Of a DNA stretch of 53,626 nucleotides, positions 19,110-26,286 are shown in pieces. The notes under the pieces are model-generated. The model saw nothing but the letters and a program-made list of their open reading frames with translations, searched no databases and was not told where the DNA came from. Every line of letters begins with the position of its first letter. The stretch's first letter is position 1. The position numbers and the translations under genes were made by a program. Location: assembly GCA_937924335.1 (NCBI GenBank), contig CALDWW010000021.1:1-53626 (forward strand), written 5' to 3'. This DNA comes from an uncultured Gammaproteobacteria bacterium (GTDB lineage Bacteria > Pseudomonadota > Gammaproteobacteria > Steroidobacterales > XN24).

Positions 19110-20372
19110 TCAGTCCGTAACACTGCCGCTCGATCTGTCGAACGCCGTGATCCAGTCGAGTTCCAGCCTGAACGACCCTTGCTGGCCGTCGGCGATCATC
19201 AATCCTACCTGTTCTATCCGTCCGGTATCGAGCGGCGGCGCGTCCGGCGGTACTCGTCCGCGGAAGGTGGGCTGAAATGCACTGAAGGGGAGGGTCACCG
19301 TCTGCCACTGTCCGGGCTGCGTATCGAATTCGGCCTGATACGCGATGCCGTCCAATCCCGCAGTGTCGTGGAGACGGAGGCGATAGGTCCTGCCATCTCC
19401 CATGGCACGGATCCGCAAACCCTCCCTGGCGGACAGGTTCCGTGGCCCGATCGTTGCCCGGGCTGAGGCGAATCCCCCGTTATTCGCCAGAGAGACCTCG
19501 CCCTCGAAAACACCGATGCTGCCGGCGCCGATGCGTAACGAGCCGCGCGAGAGCCCGCCCATGACTCCGTCATTGACCGATCGCCACAGGCCCGATTCTG
19601 AAGAATCAAACGCGAGGAGTCTTGAGTCTGCCGGTGTGGGTATCATCTCCGTCGGTCCCCCATCCACCATGTCTCCCGCGCCTGGCAGGGTCTCTTCGTC
19701 CAGCTGGATAAGGACCTCGTTCCGGCGCACGAACCACAATGTAAAAGGCGAGTTGTAGCGAGCGAATACGGGTGCCCCAACCGTTTCCAGGCCTTCTCGT
19801 CGCACGGCATCGAGGAGTTTTTCCTCGTGACTGCGATAGCGCGCCTCGCTCCAGCCACCGGAGTACCGCGATGCCGCCAACCAGCGTTGCGGTATCTGAC
19901 GGATCTGCACCCGGTCGTCCGTGGGCTCCGGCACGTCGTCGACCGTGTAGCGGGAGGGAAGGAAGAAATGCAACGCATAGCGGCCATCCTCGCCCCTGGC
20001 CTGGCTGACCGGTGCGGTCGATTCGATCTGTTCCCCTCCGGGCCGCTGGCTCACCGGTGCGGTCATCGAGATCTTCTCACCGTTACGGTTATTGCCCGAG
20101 ATGTAGCCAGCAAGGATCCGGAATGCCTGCCCGCCGACATCGGAGAATTCGCCGTCGACCACGGTTTCTGCGACGAGCTGCGGTAGGTAACGCCGGATCT
20201 CAAAGTCCTGGTAGACGCGGACGACCTGGTATTCGGGTTCTTCGTAGGCCATCGTCTGAGTGCCAGGCTGGATGATGAGAAGGGCGGCCAGACCGATCCG
20301 CGCGCAGGACCAAAATTGCGGGAGTGCGCTCAAGGTGCTCTTGCCGCGTCTGCAGCGTGCCGGTCGTGTCAT
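19110..20372 (-). CDS. SOUL heme-binding domain fused to CIA30 domain
   Basis: 420-residue exported protein with two domains in one uninterrupted frame. A long N-region and hydrophobic core (about 25-41) end at TMAYEEPEY, likely a signal peptide. Residues 46-226 are a SOUL/HBP heme-binding domain: YQVVRVYQDFEIRRYLPQLVAET, GNNRNGEKISMTAPV and FTLWFVRRNEVLIQL. Residues 252-412 match the CIA30/NDUFAF1 domain: FDSSESGLWRSVNDGVMGGLSRG, LPFSAFQPTFRGR and LDWITAF. The ATG at 20372 overlaps the upstream stop (ATGA). CIA30 is a complex I assembly factor in mitochondria, but bacterial copies are uncharacterised. The fusion is unusual to me. Confidence 0.9.
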   Translation of the reverse strand: MTRPARCRRGKSTLSALPQFWSCARIGLAALLIIQPGTQTMAYEEPEYQVVRVYQDFEIRRYLPQLVAETVVDGEFSDVGGQAFRILAGYISGNNRNGEKISMTAPVSQRPGGEQIESTAPVSQARGEDGRYALHFFLPSRYTVDDVPEPTDDRVQIRQIPQRWLAASRYSGGWSEARYRSHEEKLLDAVRREGLETVGAPVFARYNSPFTLWFVRRNEVLIQLDEETLPGAGDMVDGGPTEMIPTPADSRLLAFDSSESGLWRSVNDGVMGGLSRGSLRIGAGSIGVFEGEVSLANNGGFASARATIGPRNLSAREGLRIRAMGDGRTYRLRLHDTAGLDGIAYQAEFDTQPGQWQTVTLPFSAFQPTFRGRVPPDAPPLDTGRIEQVGLMIADGQQGSFRLELDWITAFDRSSGSVTD

Positions 20373-20653
20373 CTCGCGCAACGCTGACTCTTATCCTTCC
20401 AGTACCACCATTTCAGCCGCTCCGGGTCGTGGGCCGGGCCACTGGCGTAATAGACGGCGCACCGGAAGACATAGAGAATGCAACGATCCACGCGTGTGCC
20501 GCGGATCCTGCACAGCGCATCGTACATCGACTCCGGATCCGCGTCCCGCAAGTCGGCGACGCGCGAATACCCGAGATCAACGAGATCTTTTTCTATACCG
20601 GGCCCGACACCCGGAATCGACTGCAGGCCGTCCGAACCAGCCGTCTCAGTCAC
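20369..20653 (-). CDS. Cdd1-type helix-hairpin-helix protein
   Basis: 94-residue protein of the Pathogenicity locus (Cdd1) family. It consists of a helix-hairpin-helix unit LQSIPGVGPGIEKDLVDLGY and a conserved tail DPESMYDALCRIRGTRVDRC, VFRCAVYYASG and LKWWYWKDK. Two cysteines and the aromatic tail are typical. DNA binding is possible, but function is unknown. The GTG at 20653 overlaps the upstream stop as GTGACTGA, and the 3' end overlaps the SOUL-CIA30 ATG. The frame is open further upstream, but that part overlaps the preceding gene and is not family-like. Confidence 0.85.
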   Translation of the reverse strand: MTETAGSDGLQSIPGVGPGIEKDLVDLGYSRVADLRDADPESMYDALCRIRGTRVDRCILYVFRCAVYYASGPAHDPERLKWWYWKDKSQRCAR

Positions 20654-21095
20654 CGATGTTTTCCCCGCCGCCTGTGGCGGCCGAGTCGGATTCAGCTCCG
20701 GGGAAGGGTGTGATGTCCGGTTCGACAAAGTCTCTTCGTGCCATGTCCGAGAACAATACTTCGCTGGAATAGTGACACAACAGCAGGCTCATGCCGTCCT
20801 CGACGATCAACCTGTTGCCGTTGCGGAAAGTCTGCCAGTCGGCGGCCGTGGAAAGGCGACTCGCTATCAGCTCCAGGAACGCCCGCGTTATGGTCTCGTG
20901 GTATTTGTCAGCGGCCCCGTGGATGGCGACGAATCGTCGCAGGGCGGTGACGAATCTCTCCCGGCCGTCCTGTCGTCCGTATCGCTGCAGGCAACACCAG
21001 GCGGCGTGTACGTGCCGCTCGTGATCGAAGTCTGCCTCGGGCAGGCTGCCGTCTTCGAATGACTTCAGCAAGCCGCGATCTCCGCTTTCCAGCAT
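20646..21095 (-). CDS. Uncharacterised protein with HERHVHAA and KYHETIT motifs
   Basis: 149-residue soluble protein of a conserved but unnamed type. Visible motifs are DFDHERHVHAAWCCLQRYG (about 22-40) and GAADKYHETITRAFLELIAS (about 60-79). Paired histidines on helices suggest metal binding or a DinB-like four-helix bundle, which is inference only. The low-complexity tail DSAATGGGENIGD overlaps the start of the Cdd1-type gene. GGAG sits upstream of the ATG. It is the first gene of a chain running through Cdd1, SOUL-CIA30 and MOSC. Confidence 0.7.
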   Translation of the reverse strand: MLESGDRGLLKSFEDGSLPEADFDHERHVHAAWCCLQRYGRQDGRERFVTALRRFVAIHGAADKYHETITRAFLELIASRLSTAADWQTFRNGNRLIVEDGMSLLLCHYSSEVLFSDMARRDFVEPDITPFPGAESDSAATGGGENIGD

Positions 21096-21172
21096 CGCTC
21101 CATCACTCCTGGTGTGAACGCTACAGAGTTACTCCGCCGAGATCGATTTTCAAGCCCGGGCCCGACGTGAGC

Positions 21173-21517
21173 TCAGTCCTCCTGTGTCACATCGACCGGC
21201 ACCCAGCCTGACTCCCCCGCCTCATCGGAGACCCAGTACCACCCGGCCAACTCCCTGTGCACGGTCAGCCGATCGCCCGGAGATACGTCCAGTTCTGTCG
21301 CGTCGTAGTCTTCGGTCACGACGGCCTCCGATGGCCCGCTCCGCTCCAGTATCAACTCCGGAGCCCAACCGGAACGACCCGCCGGGTCGGTGATACGGAT
21401 CCAGCCGGGGAACTCGGGGTCAGCGCCGCCCACCTCGACTTTCTCTCCACGGCGTACACGCACAGCATCGGGATAGATCGAGCGATGGGTGGCGATCACA
21501 ACTCTGGATTGCTTCAT
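21173..21517 (-). CDS. Two-repeat SH3 domain protein
   Basis: 114-residue protein built of two bacterial SH3-like repeats. Repeat 1 (about 18-58) has VRRGEKVEV, FPGWIRITDPAGRSGWAPELIL. Repeat 2 (about 67-110) has VTEDYDATELDVSPGDRLTVHRE and AGWYWVSDEAGESGWVPVDV. No signal peptide is present, so the protein is probably cytoplasmic. It is a likely ligand or partner-binding module with no predicted enzyme activity. It ends an operon with the ABM-domain gene 3 bases upstream. Confidence 0.83.
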   Translation of the reverse strand: MKQSRVVIATHRSIYPDAVRVRRGEKVEVGGADPEFPGWIRITDPAGRSGWAPELILERSGPSEAVVTEDYDATELDVSPGDRLTVHRELAGWYWVSDEAGESGWVPVDVTQED

Positions 21518-21520
21518 CGA

Positions 21521-21865
21521 CTAGTCTCCGCCGCGGTCTGTATCCGCGACCGCGACCAGCAGATCGGCGACAGGCTCAAGCAGCAGAGGCGGCAGCCTTT
21601 CCTGTACACATTCGCCCATCATCCGGGAGGCTTCCGTAGCCGTGGCCGGCAGAGCTTGCAACGCTTCCCATGTCTCACGATCAGGCCACTGTGCATAGGC
21701 CAGCCAGGTGCCGTCTTCAGACCGATGCAGTCGTGACCCCAGTCCGCCATGATCGTGGCGGATCGTCCTGGTCACTCGCGCCCAGGCATCCTTGAAAACA
21801 TCCTCGGTGCCGGGCTTAAGCCGCCACCGGTACATTACTGCAAATCCCACGCGGATCTTGTCCAT
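21521..21865 (-). CDS. Antibiotic biosynthesis monooxygenase (ABM) domain protein
   Basis: 114-residue dimeric alpha-beta barrel protein of the ABM type. It opens with FAVMYRWRLKPGTEDVFKDAW (about 8-28) and has GSRLHRSEDGTWLAYAQWPDRETWEAL (about 43-69). Small stand-alone ABM proteins include quinol monooxygenases and heme-degrading enzymes, and many have no assigned reaction. No catalytic signature decides between these. It is 3 bases upstream of the SH3-repeat gene, so the two are probably co-expressed. Confidence 0.8.
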   Translation of the reverse strand: MDKIRVGFAVMYRWRLKPGTEDVFKDAWARVTRTIRHDHGGLGSRLHRSEDGTWLAYAQWPDRETWEALQALPATATEASRMMGECVQERLPPLLLEPVADLLVAVADTDRGGD

Positions 21866-21932
21866 CGCTTGCTCCCGTCAATCCCGGTCCGCTACCCGTC
21901 ACGCAGGGGATCGGGGGATCCACAACTGCGAG

Positions 21933-22013
21933 TCAGCCCTCACGCATCGGTGCAATACTCATGAGAGAGAACACCAATACCCACACCAGGAACATGATCG
22001 CCAGGCCGATCAC
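21933..22013 (-). CDS. Possible 26-residue transmembrane peptide
   Basis: A short open frame directly after the stop of the following GNAT gene and in the same frame (TGA then GTG). It reads GTG, then IGLAIMFLVWVLVFSLMSIAP and ends MREG. This is a single strong hydrophobic helix with a charged end, quite unlike random GC-rich frame noise. It could be a separately initiated small membrane protein (GTG at 22013 or ATG at 21995) or, less likely, a C-terminal anchor reached by stop-codon readthrough. The ribosome binding site is weak. Confidence 0.35.
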   Translation of the reverse strand: MIGLAIMFLVWVLVFSLMSIAPMREG

Positions 22014-22496
22014 TCATCCGCTGGCGAGATCGATCTGAAACATGGGCAGCAGCCTACCCGGGATGCTCTGTGATTCGCACTGTCCCGCCGGAGTTGCGCC
22101 CATGGCCAGGTAGAAAGGAGCGGCGTTGGGATCACCCTGGATGATCATGATGGTCGCGCCGGCAGCCACGGCGGTCTGCCGCGCATGCTCGACGAGCCGT
22201 CGTCCCAGACCCTTGCCGATCGATGCAGGCTCCACGAACAGACCGTCGAGCTCGACGGTGGACGGAGACAGAGGCTGGATCGAGTAGAATCCCGCCACAC
22301 CGGCGACGGTCTCCGCTACGAAGACCGGATTCGCCGCGATGCGCGGCGCTTCGTATCTCAGCTCCGACCTGCAGGCTTCCATAAACTCCGCGGAGTAGCC
22401 CCAGTGCGCCTTGGACCGCTGCGCCAGTGCGCTAAGCAGATCCGCCTCTGCTGGCGTCGCACGACGAATGACCACCTCCGCGGGCGGACTCACCAT
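22014..22496 (-). CDS. GNAT family N-acetyltransferase
   Basis: 160-residue acetyltransferase. The domain opens with VVIRRATPAEADLLSALAQRSKAHWGY (the helix-turn with SKAHWGYS is seen in small-molecule GNATs). The acetyl-CoA loop is LFVEPASIGKGLGRRLVEHARQTA. The last part, IQGDPNAAPFYLAMGATPAG, carries the Asn and Tyr of the active site. I chose the ATG at 22496; a TTG at 22502 is possible. The substrate is unknown. It is the first listed (downstream-most) of four consecutive GNAT genes on the minus strand. Confidence 0.88.
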   Translation of the reverse strand: MVSPPAEVVIRRATPAEADLLSALAQRSKAHWGYSAEFMEACRSELRYEAPRIAANPVFVAETVAGVAGFYSIQPLSPSTVELDGLFVEPASIGKGLGRRLVEHARQTAVAAGATIMIIQGDPNAAPFYLAMGATPAGQCESQSIPGRLLPMFQIDLASG

Positions 22497-22581
22497 GACC
22501 AATACCCGGGCTCGATCAGACCGTGGGCCCGATGGATCGTGATCGATAACCTCCTGTCAGTGTCGAACATCGCCTGTGCCG

Positions 22582-23028
22582 TCAGTCCAGGTCGATCGCC
22601 ATGATGATCTCGCCATCCTCAATCTCTCCGGTTGTCTGGAAGCCGATGCGCCGGTAGAGGCCAGCGACGATCTTGTTGTCAGGCACGTAGGAGATATTGA
22701 CCGTGCGCCCGCCGCGTCCGGCGATATCCCGGAGCGCGAGCCGCAACGCCTGTTCGCCGATTCCCATGCGCTGGTGTCGACGGTCGATCATGAACCGGAA
22801 GATCCAGAACAGGCCTTCCTCGCCGGTCTCGACGTCCGGGCAGTACATGATGAAACCCACCATCGAGTCGTCGGCATAGATGGCGGTCGGCACGTAGTGG
22901 GGTTCGAATCTGGATTCCGCCAGCGAGCCGACGTTGCTGGCCACGTGCCCCTGTTGCTCCGGCTCGAGCTCCAGGCGGATACACTCCTGCCAGTTGTCTC
23001 GTGTCACCGGTCTGAGCTCTACTTTCAT
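22582..23028 (-). CDS. GNAT acetyltransferase, spermidine-acetyltransferase-like
   Basis: 148-residue acetyltransferase. The opening VELRPVTRDNWQECIRLELEPEQQGHVASN matches the BltD/PaiA-like polyamine acetyltransferase group. The central strand has GFIMYCPDVETGEEGLFWIFRFMID, and the acetyl-CoA loop is RHQRMGIGEQALRLAL. The end ISYVPDNKIVAGLYRRIGFQTTGEIEDGE is typical. A polyamine substrate is plausible but not proven by sequence. It follows the next GNAT with no spacer (TAG then ATG), so they are co-translated. Confidence 0.87.
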   Translation of the reverse strand: MKVELRPVTRDNWQECIRLELEPEQQGHVASNVGSLAESRFEPHYVPTAIYADDSMVGFIMYCPDVETGEEGLFWIFRFMIDRRHQRMGIGEQALRLALRDIAGRGGRTVNISYVPDNKIVAGLYRRIGFQTTGEIEDGEIIMAIDLD

Positions 23029-23565
23029 CTACTTGCTCCGCCTGAGATCTTCGCGGGTGATGGCCCAGCGTTCGTGATCCCGCCAACGCCCGCCGATCTT
23101 GAGGTAACGGAGGCTGAGACCCTCCATCCTGAAGCCCAGTCGCCGGACGAGGCGAATCGAGCTCTGATTGTCCGGCTGGACGTTCGCTTCCAGCCGATGG
23201 AGCCCGTGAACACTGAATGCCTTTCTGATTACAGCCCGCACGCCGGCACTCACATAGCCGCCGCCAACCCAGGGCAGCAAACCGTAGTAGCCCAGATAGG
23301 CGCTCTTGAACGCACCCATGACGATCTCGTTCAGATTGACCACGCCCGCCAGTTCGCCTTGTTCGGTCTTGATCAGATAGCCGAATTCTCTCGCGCTTTG
23401 CAGTCTGCCCACGTAGGCGTAATAGGCAGACCGGGTGTCCGGCGGGTCAACCCAGCCACGGTGCAGTTTCCGGCTTCTTTTCACGGCTGCTATGAGCCCC
23501 GCGGCATGGCGTTCCTGTGGGGGCTCCAGTTGAACCCGCGGTAGCTGCCTGGAGTGGGTGCTCAC
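23029..23565 (-). CDS. GNAT acetyltransferase, RimJ/RimL type
   Basis: 178-residue N-acetyltransferase. It has RimJ-like segments GVVNLNEIVMGAFKSAYLGYY, GGGYVSAGVRAVIRKAFSVHGLHRLEANVQPDNQSSI (read as separate blocks) and LVRRLGFRMEGLSLRYLKIGGRWRDHERW. This closely resembles E. coli RimJ (ribosomal protein S5 alanine acetyltransferase) in the C-terminal blocks. Its ATG overlaps the upstream GNAT stop by 4 bases, and its own stop abuts the next GNAT start. The real target remains open, as RimJ-like proteins vary. Confidence 0.87.
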   Translation of the reverse strand: MSTHSRQLPRVQLEPPQERHAAGLIAAVKRSRKLHRGWVDPPDTRSAYYAYVGRLQSAREFGYLIKTEQGELAGVVNLNEIVMGAFKSAYLGYYGLLPWVGGGYVSAGVRAVIRKAFSVHGLHRLEANVQPDNQSSIRLVRRLGFRMEGLSLRYLKIGGRWRDHERWAITREDLRRSK

Positions 23566-24122
23566 GATCCGGTTCCTGTATCAATCGGCGACACGAACAA
23601 CAACTCGTGTTGCCGGACTCTGCCACTGGGGGGGATGATATCCCGCTGCGGTGACTCCTCGAATCCCAGTACGGCCAGCAATCGGCGGGCAGGCACATTC
23701 CGGTGGTCTGTGATCGCGACGAAACGACCCAGGCAGAGGTCCCGTACGGCATAACGCAGGACCGCAGCCACAGCCTCCCGGGCATAGCCGAACCCGTGAT
23801 AAGCGCTGGCAAAGGTGAACCCCAACTCCGCGAGGGATGGATCATCGGTTGCCGGGCAGAGGGCGCAGTCGCCGATCAGGTGATCCGATTGTGTCAGGGT
23901 TACGGCGAACTGGTACCAGCTGCCGGGCTCGCCGGGGTGACTATCATGCAGGGAGGCGATGAACGCGCGCGCGTCTGTTGTGGAGTAGGGCACGTCCCAG
24001 CCCTGGTAGCGGGCGATCTCCGGATCGCTTCGGTATCCGGCCAGCGATCGGGCATCCGCCTCAACGAATCGTCGGATCTGCAGTCGGGGCGATTGCAGCG
24101 TCGTGAATGCCCGATCGATCAA
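23562..24122 (-). CDS. GNAT acetyltransferase, RimL type
   Basis: 186-residue N-acetyltransferase. It opens LQSPRLQIRRFVEADARSLAGYRSDPEIARYQGW, the standard RimL/AAC(6')-like start. It continues with IGDCALCPATDDPSLAELGFTF and YHGFGYAREAVAAVLRYAV for acetyl-CoA binding, and ends with DHRNVPARRLLAVLGFEESPQR. It is the first transcribed of the adjoining three GNAT genes (this one, 23029-23565 and 22582-23028), linked by 4-base overlap and zero spacing. The substrate is unknown. Confidence 0.87.
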   Translation of the reverse strand: MIDRAFTTLQSPRLQIRRFVEADARSLAGYRSDPEIARYQGWDVPYSTTDARAFIASLHDSHPGEPGSWYQFAVTLTQSDHLIGDCALCPATDDPSLAELGFTFASAYHGFGYAREAVAAVLRYAVRDLCLGRFVAITDHRNVPARRLLAVLGFEESPQRDIIPPSGRVRQHELLFVSPIDTGTGS

Positions 24123-24215
24123 GGCTGTCTTCGCCGCACAGGATGATCGGGGCCAGCTCCGGCTGGCGACACCATGCTCGCTCGGATGCTTCGGGCTGCG
24201 TGCATCGGGGTGAAC

Positions 24216-24959
24216 CTACCGCCGTTGAAACAGGTACATCGCGAAACCCATCGTCTCACGGCCCCAGTTCAGGTATCCGTCGTACCAGTGATCGCTGCGT
24301 TCCATGAAGGCGTCATGATCGGGGTCGTCAGGGTGACGCCGGAGATGGCTGAGCATGGCGAGTCGATAGAGACCCTCGTACTCATCCCAGGTCTGATCGC
24401 TGGTGACCATGCACCAGGCGGGGCTCAGCCCAAGGGAGGCGGCTATCTCTATGTTGTCCTCGTGGCTGCCCATCTCATCCGCGCTGGCCCCGATGTGGGT
24501 CAGATACGCCGGCTGCGGGGTCCGGCGCCAGAATCCCTCGCCGCATAACAGGTAGGCATCACGACCCGCGTATCCGAGCAGGTACTCCAGTGTCTGCCGG
24601 TAGCCGCCGCAGGCATGAGAGGCGCCGACACAGCAGGCCAGGTCGAATCTCTCATCGGAGCCGAAATCCGCAGCGGTGGACTCGAGGAAAGAGATCCGCT
24701 CCGAAAGAGACCGTGCGGCAGCCTCATCGACTGCAGCACGGATCGAGACAGCATCCATATCGATGCCGACGCCCGTGCCGCCCGATGCCTCCACGATATC
24801 CATCAGTAGCGCACCGCGCCCGCAGCCGACGTCCAGTACCGAAGACCCGGGGGTCAGTGCCAGCGTCTCGATCAGGCGGGCAATAGCGGTCGTCGCGACC
24901 GGGGCAGCCCACGGGAGATTCCGATGCGCGATGCGGGAAAAGCGTGCCCTGTCAGTCAA
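24216..24959 (-). CDS. SAM-dependent class I methyltransferase
   Basis: 247-residue methyltransferase. Motif I is GSSVLDVGCGRGALLMDIVE (about 38-57). The acidic end of strand 2 is VGIDMD, motif post-I is FDLACCVGASHACGG and the later strand is DAYLLCGEGFWR. The C-terminal part DEYEGLYRLAMLSHLRRHPDDPDHDAFMERSDHWYDGYLNWGRETMGFAMYLFQRR (read as blocks DEYEGLYRLA, DHWYDGYLNWGRETMGF) is shared with uncharacterised small-molecule methyltransferases. The acceptor is unknown. It lies between the GNAT cluster and a VOC-domain gene, 30 bases from the latter. Confidence 0.88.
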   Translation of the reverse strand: MTDRARFSRIAHRNLPWAAPVATTAIARLIETLALTPGSSVLDVGCGRGALLMDIVEASGGTGVGIDMDAVSIRAAVDEAAARSLSERISFLESTAADFGSDERFDLACCVGASHACGGYRQTLEYLLGYAGRDAYLLCGEGFWRRTPQPAYLTHIGASADEMGSHEDNIEIAASLGLSPAWCMVTSDQTWDEYEGLYRLAMLSHLRRHPDDPDHDAFMERSDHWYDGYLNWGRETMGFAMYLFQRR

Positions 24960-24989
24960 TGCTTCGATCAGCGTCCAGAGTGCCGAATC

Positions 24990-25373
24990 TCAGGTATCGG
25001 TGGCCCGTGGCTGCCACAGCTCCACCTTGTTGCCGACCGGATCCATGAACCAGCCGAAGCGCCCGAAGTCGAGTTCTTCGATCTCTCCGATCACCTGGCC
25101 GCCGCCCTCGGCTACCTGAGCCAATGCGCCGTCCAGATCGTCGACCACAAGATTCATCATGAAGGGAAGAGTGGAAGGATCGAAATAGGAAGTGGATGCC
25201 TGGAACGGAGCCCAGACCGTATACCCTCCAGCGGGCATCGCCGCGGGCATGAAACTGGAGCCACCGTAGGTCTCGTCAATGGGTATGCCGAGCCAGTCCC
25301 GATACCAGGCCCCCAGGCCCTGTGGGTCCTCCGTTTTGAAGAAGATCCCGCCAACGCCGACTACCTTGGCCAT
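24990..25373 (-). CDS. VOC family (glyoxalase-fold) protein
   Basis: 127-residue vicinal-oxygen-chelate protein. It has VVGVGGIFFKTEDPQGLGAWYRDWLGI (strand-helix of repeat 1) and FMMNLVVDDLDGALAQV, ending in RFGWFMDPVGNKVELWQP with the metal-ligand Glu position of repeat 2. Members include glyoxalase, dioxygenase and resistance proteins; nothing here fixes the substrate. I chose the ATG at 25373 (GAGG upstream) because the domain begins there; the frame is open further but without family-like sequence. Confidence 0.88.
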   Translation of the reverse strand: MAKVVGVGGIFFKTEDPQGLGAWYRDWLGIPIDETYGGSSFMPAAMPAGGYTVWAPFQASTSYFDPSTLPFMMNLVVDDLDGALAQVAEGGGQVIGEIEELDFGRFGWFMDPVGNKVELWQPRATDT

Positions 25374-25483
25374 ACTGCACCTCTTGTCCTGGTTGGCGCC
25401 GCGTGGGGCGCTGTGACGATGGATGAGAATACCCCTCCGCGACGCGCCTGTCCCCCCTCGGGCGGGTCCGCGAGCAGCCTGGT

Positions 25484-25975
25484 TCATGCCGGTTGCGGCG
25501 GTGCATGTCGTATGCGTCTGAGCCAGCGCAGCAGGTAGATCGCCAGACCGATGGCGGCTACGAAGTAGAGGTGGAACAGGGGCGGTGGCAATACGGCGAC
25601 GAGGTCGGCGACGTCCGTAGCCGGCCGCCAGAACCCACCCTGATATCCGTAGATCAGGTTCACGAGAGGCGGGATGACGCCGAAGTAGAGGACGGCCGTC
25701 GTGTAGCGCCCCCAGTCCAGCTGCATGCGGGTCAGGAGCAGGATCGACAACAACAGCGCCAGGTCCGCAAGATAGGGGGCCGCGTCCACCAGCCAGGTGG
25801 TGTTACCGGTGTGGATGACATAGCCGAAGTAGAAGCCCGCCTCCGGATGGATACCCGGTAACAGCGCCATGTCCTCGATGACGCCGCCCTGCAGCCAGAC
25901 TGCCAGCGCGTGGCTGGCCTCATGTCGCGCGCTGGTCCAGAGTACGGTCAGTGTAACGAGCAGGACCGTCAACAT
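25484..25975 (-). CDS. Small membrane protein with HEXXH (M50-like)
   Basis: 163-residue multi-pass membrane protein. Near the first helix is RHEASHALAVWLQGG (about 17-31), an H-E-x-x-H zinc-protease motif followed by a hydrophobic helix as in M50 site-2-type membrane proteases. A second candidate metal ligand region is VDAAPYLADLALLLS, which resembles the NxxP...D motif. Further helices are LYFGVIPPLVNLIYG and LFHLYFVAAIGLAIYLLRWL. Whether it is an active protease is inference; the family is small and not one I can name. It is separated from the VOC gene by 110 bases. Confidence 0.72.
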   Translation of the reverse strand: MLTVLLVTLTVLWTSARHEASHALAVWLQGGVIEDMALLPGIHPEAGFYFGYVIHTGNTTWLVDAAPYLADLALLLSILLLTRMQLDWGRYTTAVLYFGVIPPLVNLIYGYQGGFWRPATDVADLVAVLPPPLFHLYFVAAIGLAIYLLRWLRRIRHAPPQPA

Positions 25976-26068
25976 TCAGACTCCGGGCCCGCTACCCGAG
26001 CCCCCGCCGGGGCCAGGTCCGAGAGGGTTCGCAACCCGCACTCGCGACGTTTGATGCCCGGGGCCGTC

Positions 26069-26266
26069 CTAATCATCGCTACGATATTCAGGCAGGGGAT
26101 TGCCCGCCTTGATGTGATGCGCCCCGGGCGTTTCGCGGATCAGCACGTAGATATACTCCGTCGGCGCACCGATAGTCTCGTGTACGGCCTTCGTGATCGC
26201 CGCGGCCATCGCCTGTTTCTGGTCTGCCGTCCTGCCCTCGCGGATGTCGCACTGGATGATAGGCAT
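26069..26266 (-). CDS. 4-oxalocrotonate tautomerase-like enzyme
   Basis: 65-residue tautomerase of the 4-OT superfamily. Pro is the second codon, so it becomes the N-terminal general base (PIIQCDIREGRTADQKQ). The helix KQAMAAAITKAVHETIGAP and the strand YIYVLIRETPG, ending in GNPLPEY, fit the family. Two arginines (in IREGR and IRETP) can serve as substrate anchors. It would act as a homohexamer, with unknown physiological substrate. It lies 20 bases after the DJ-1-type gene, in the same operon. Confidence 0.9.
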   Translation of the reverse strand: MPIIQCDIREGRTADQKQAMAAAITKAVHETIGAPTEYIYVLIRETPGAHHIKAGNPLPEYRSDD

Positions 26267-26286
26267 GTCGTCCCTCCCTGTCGGTA

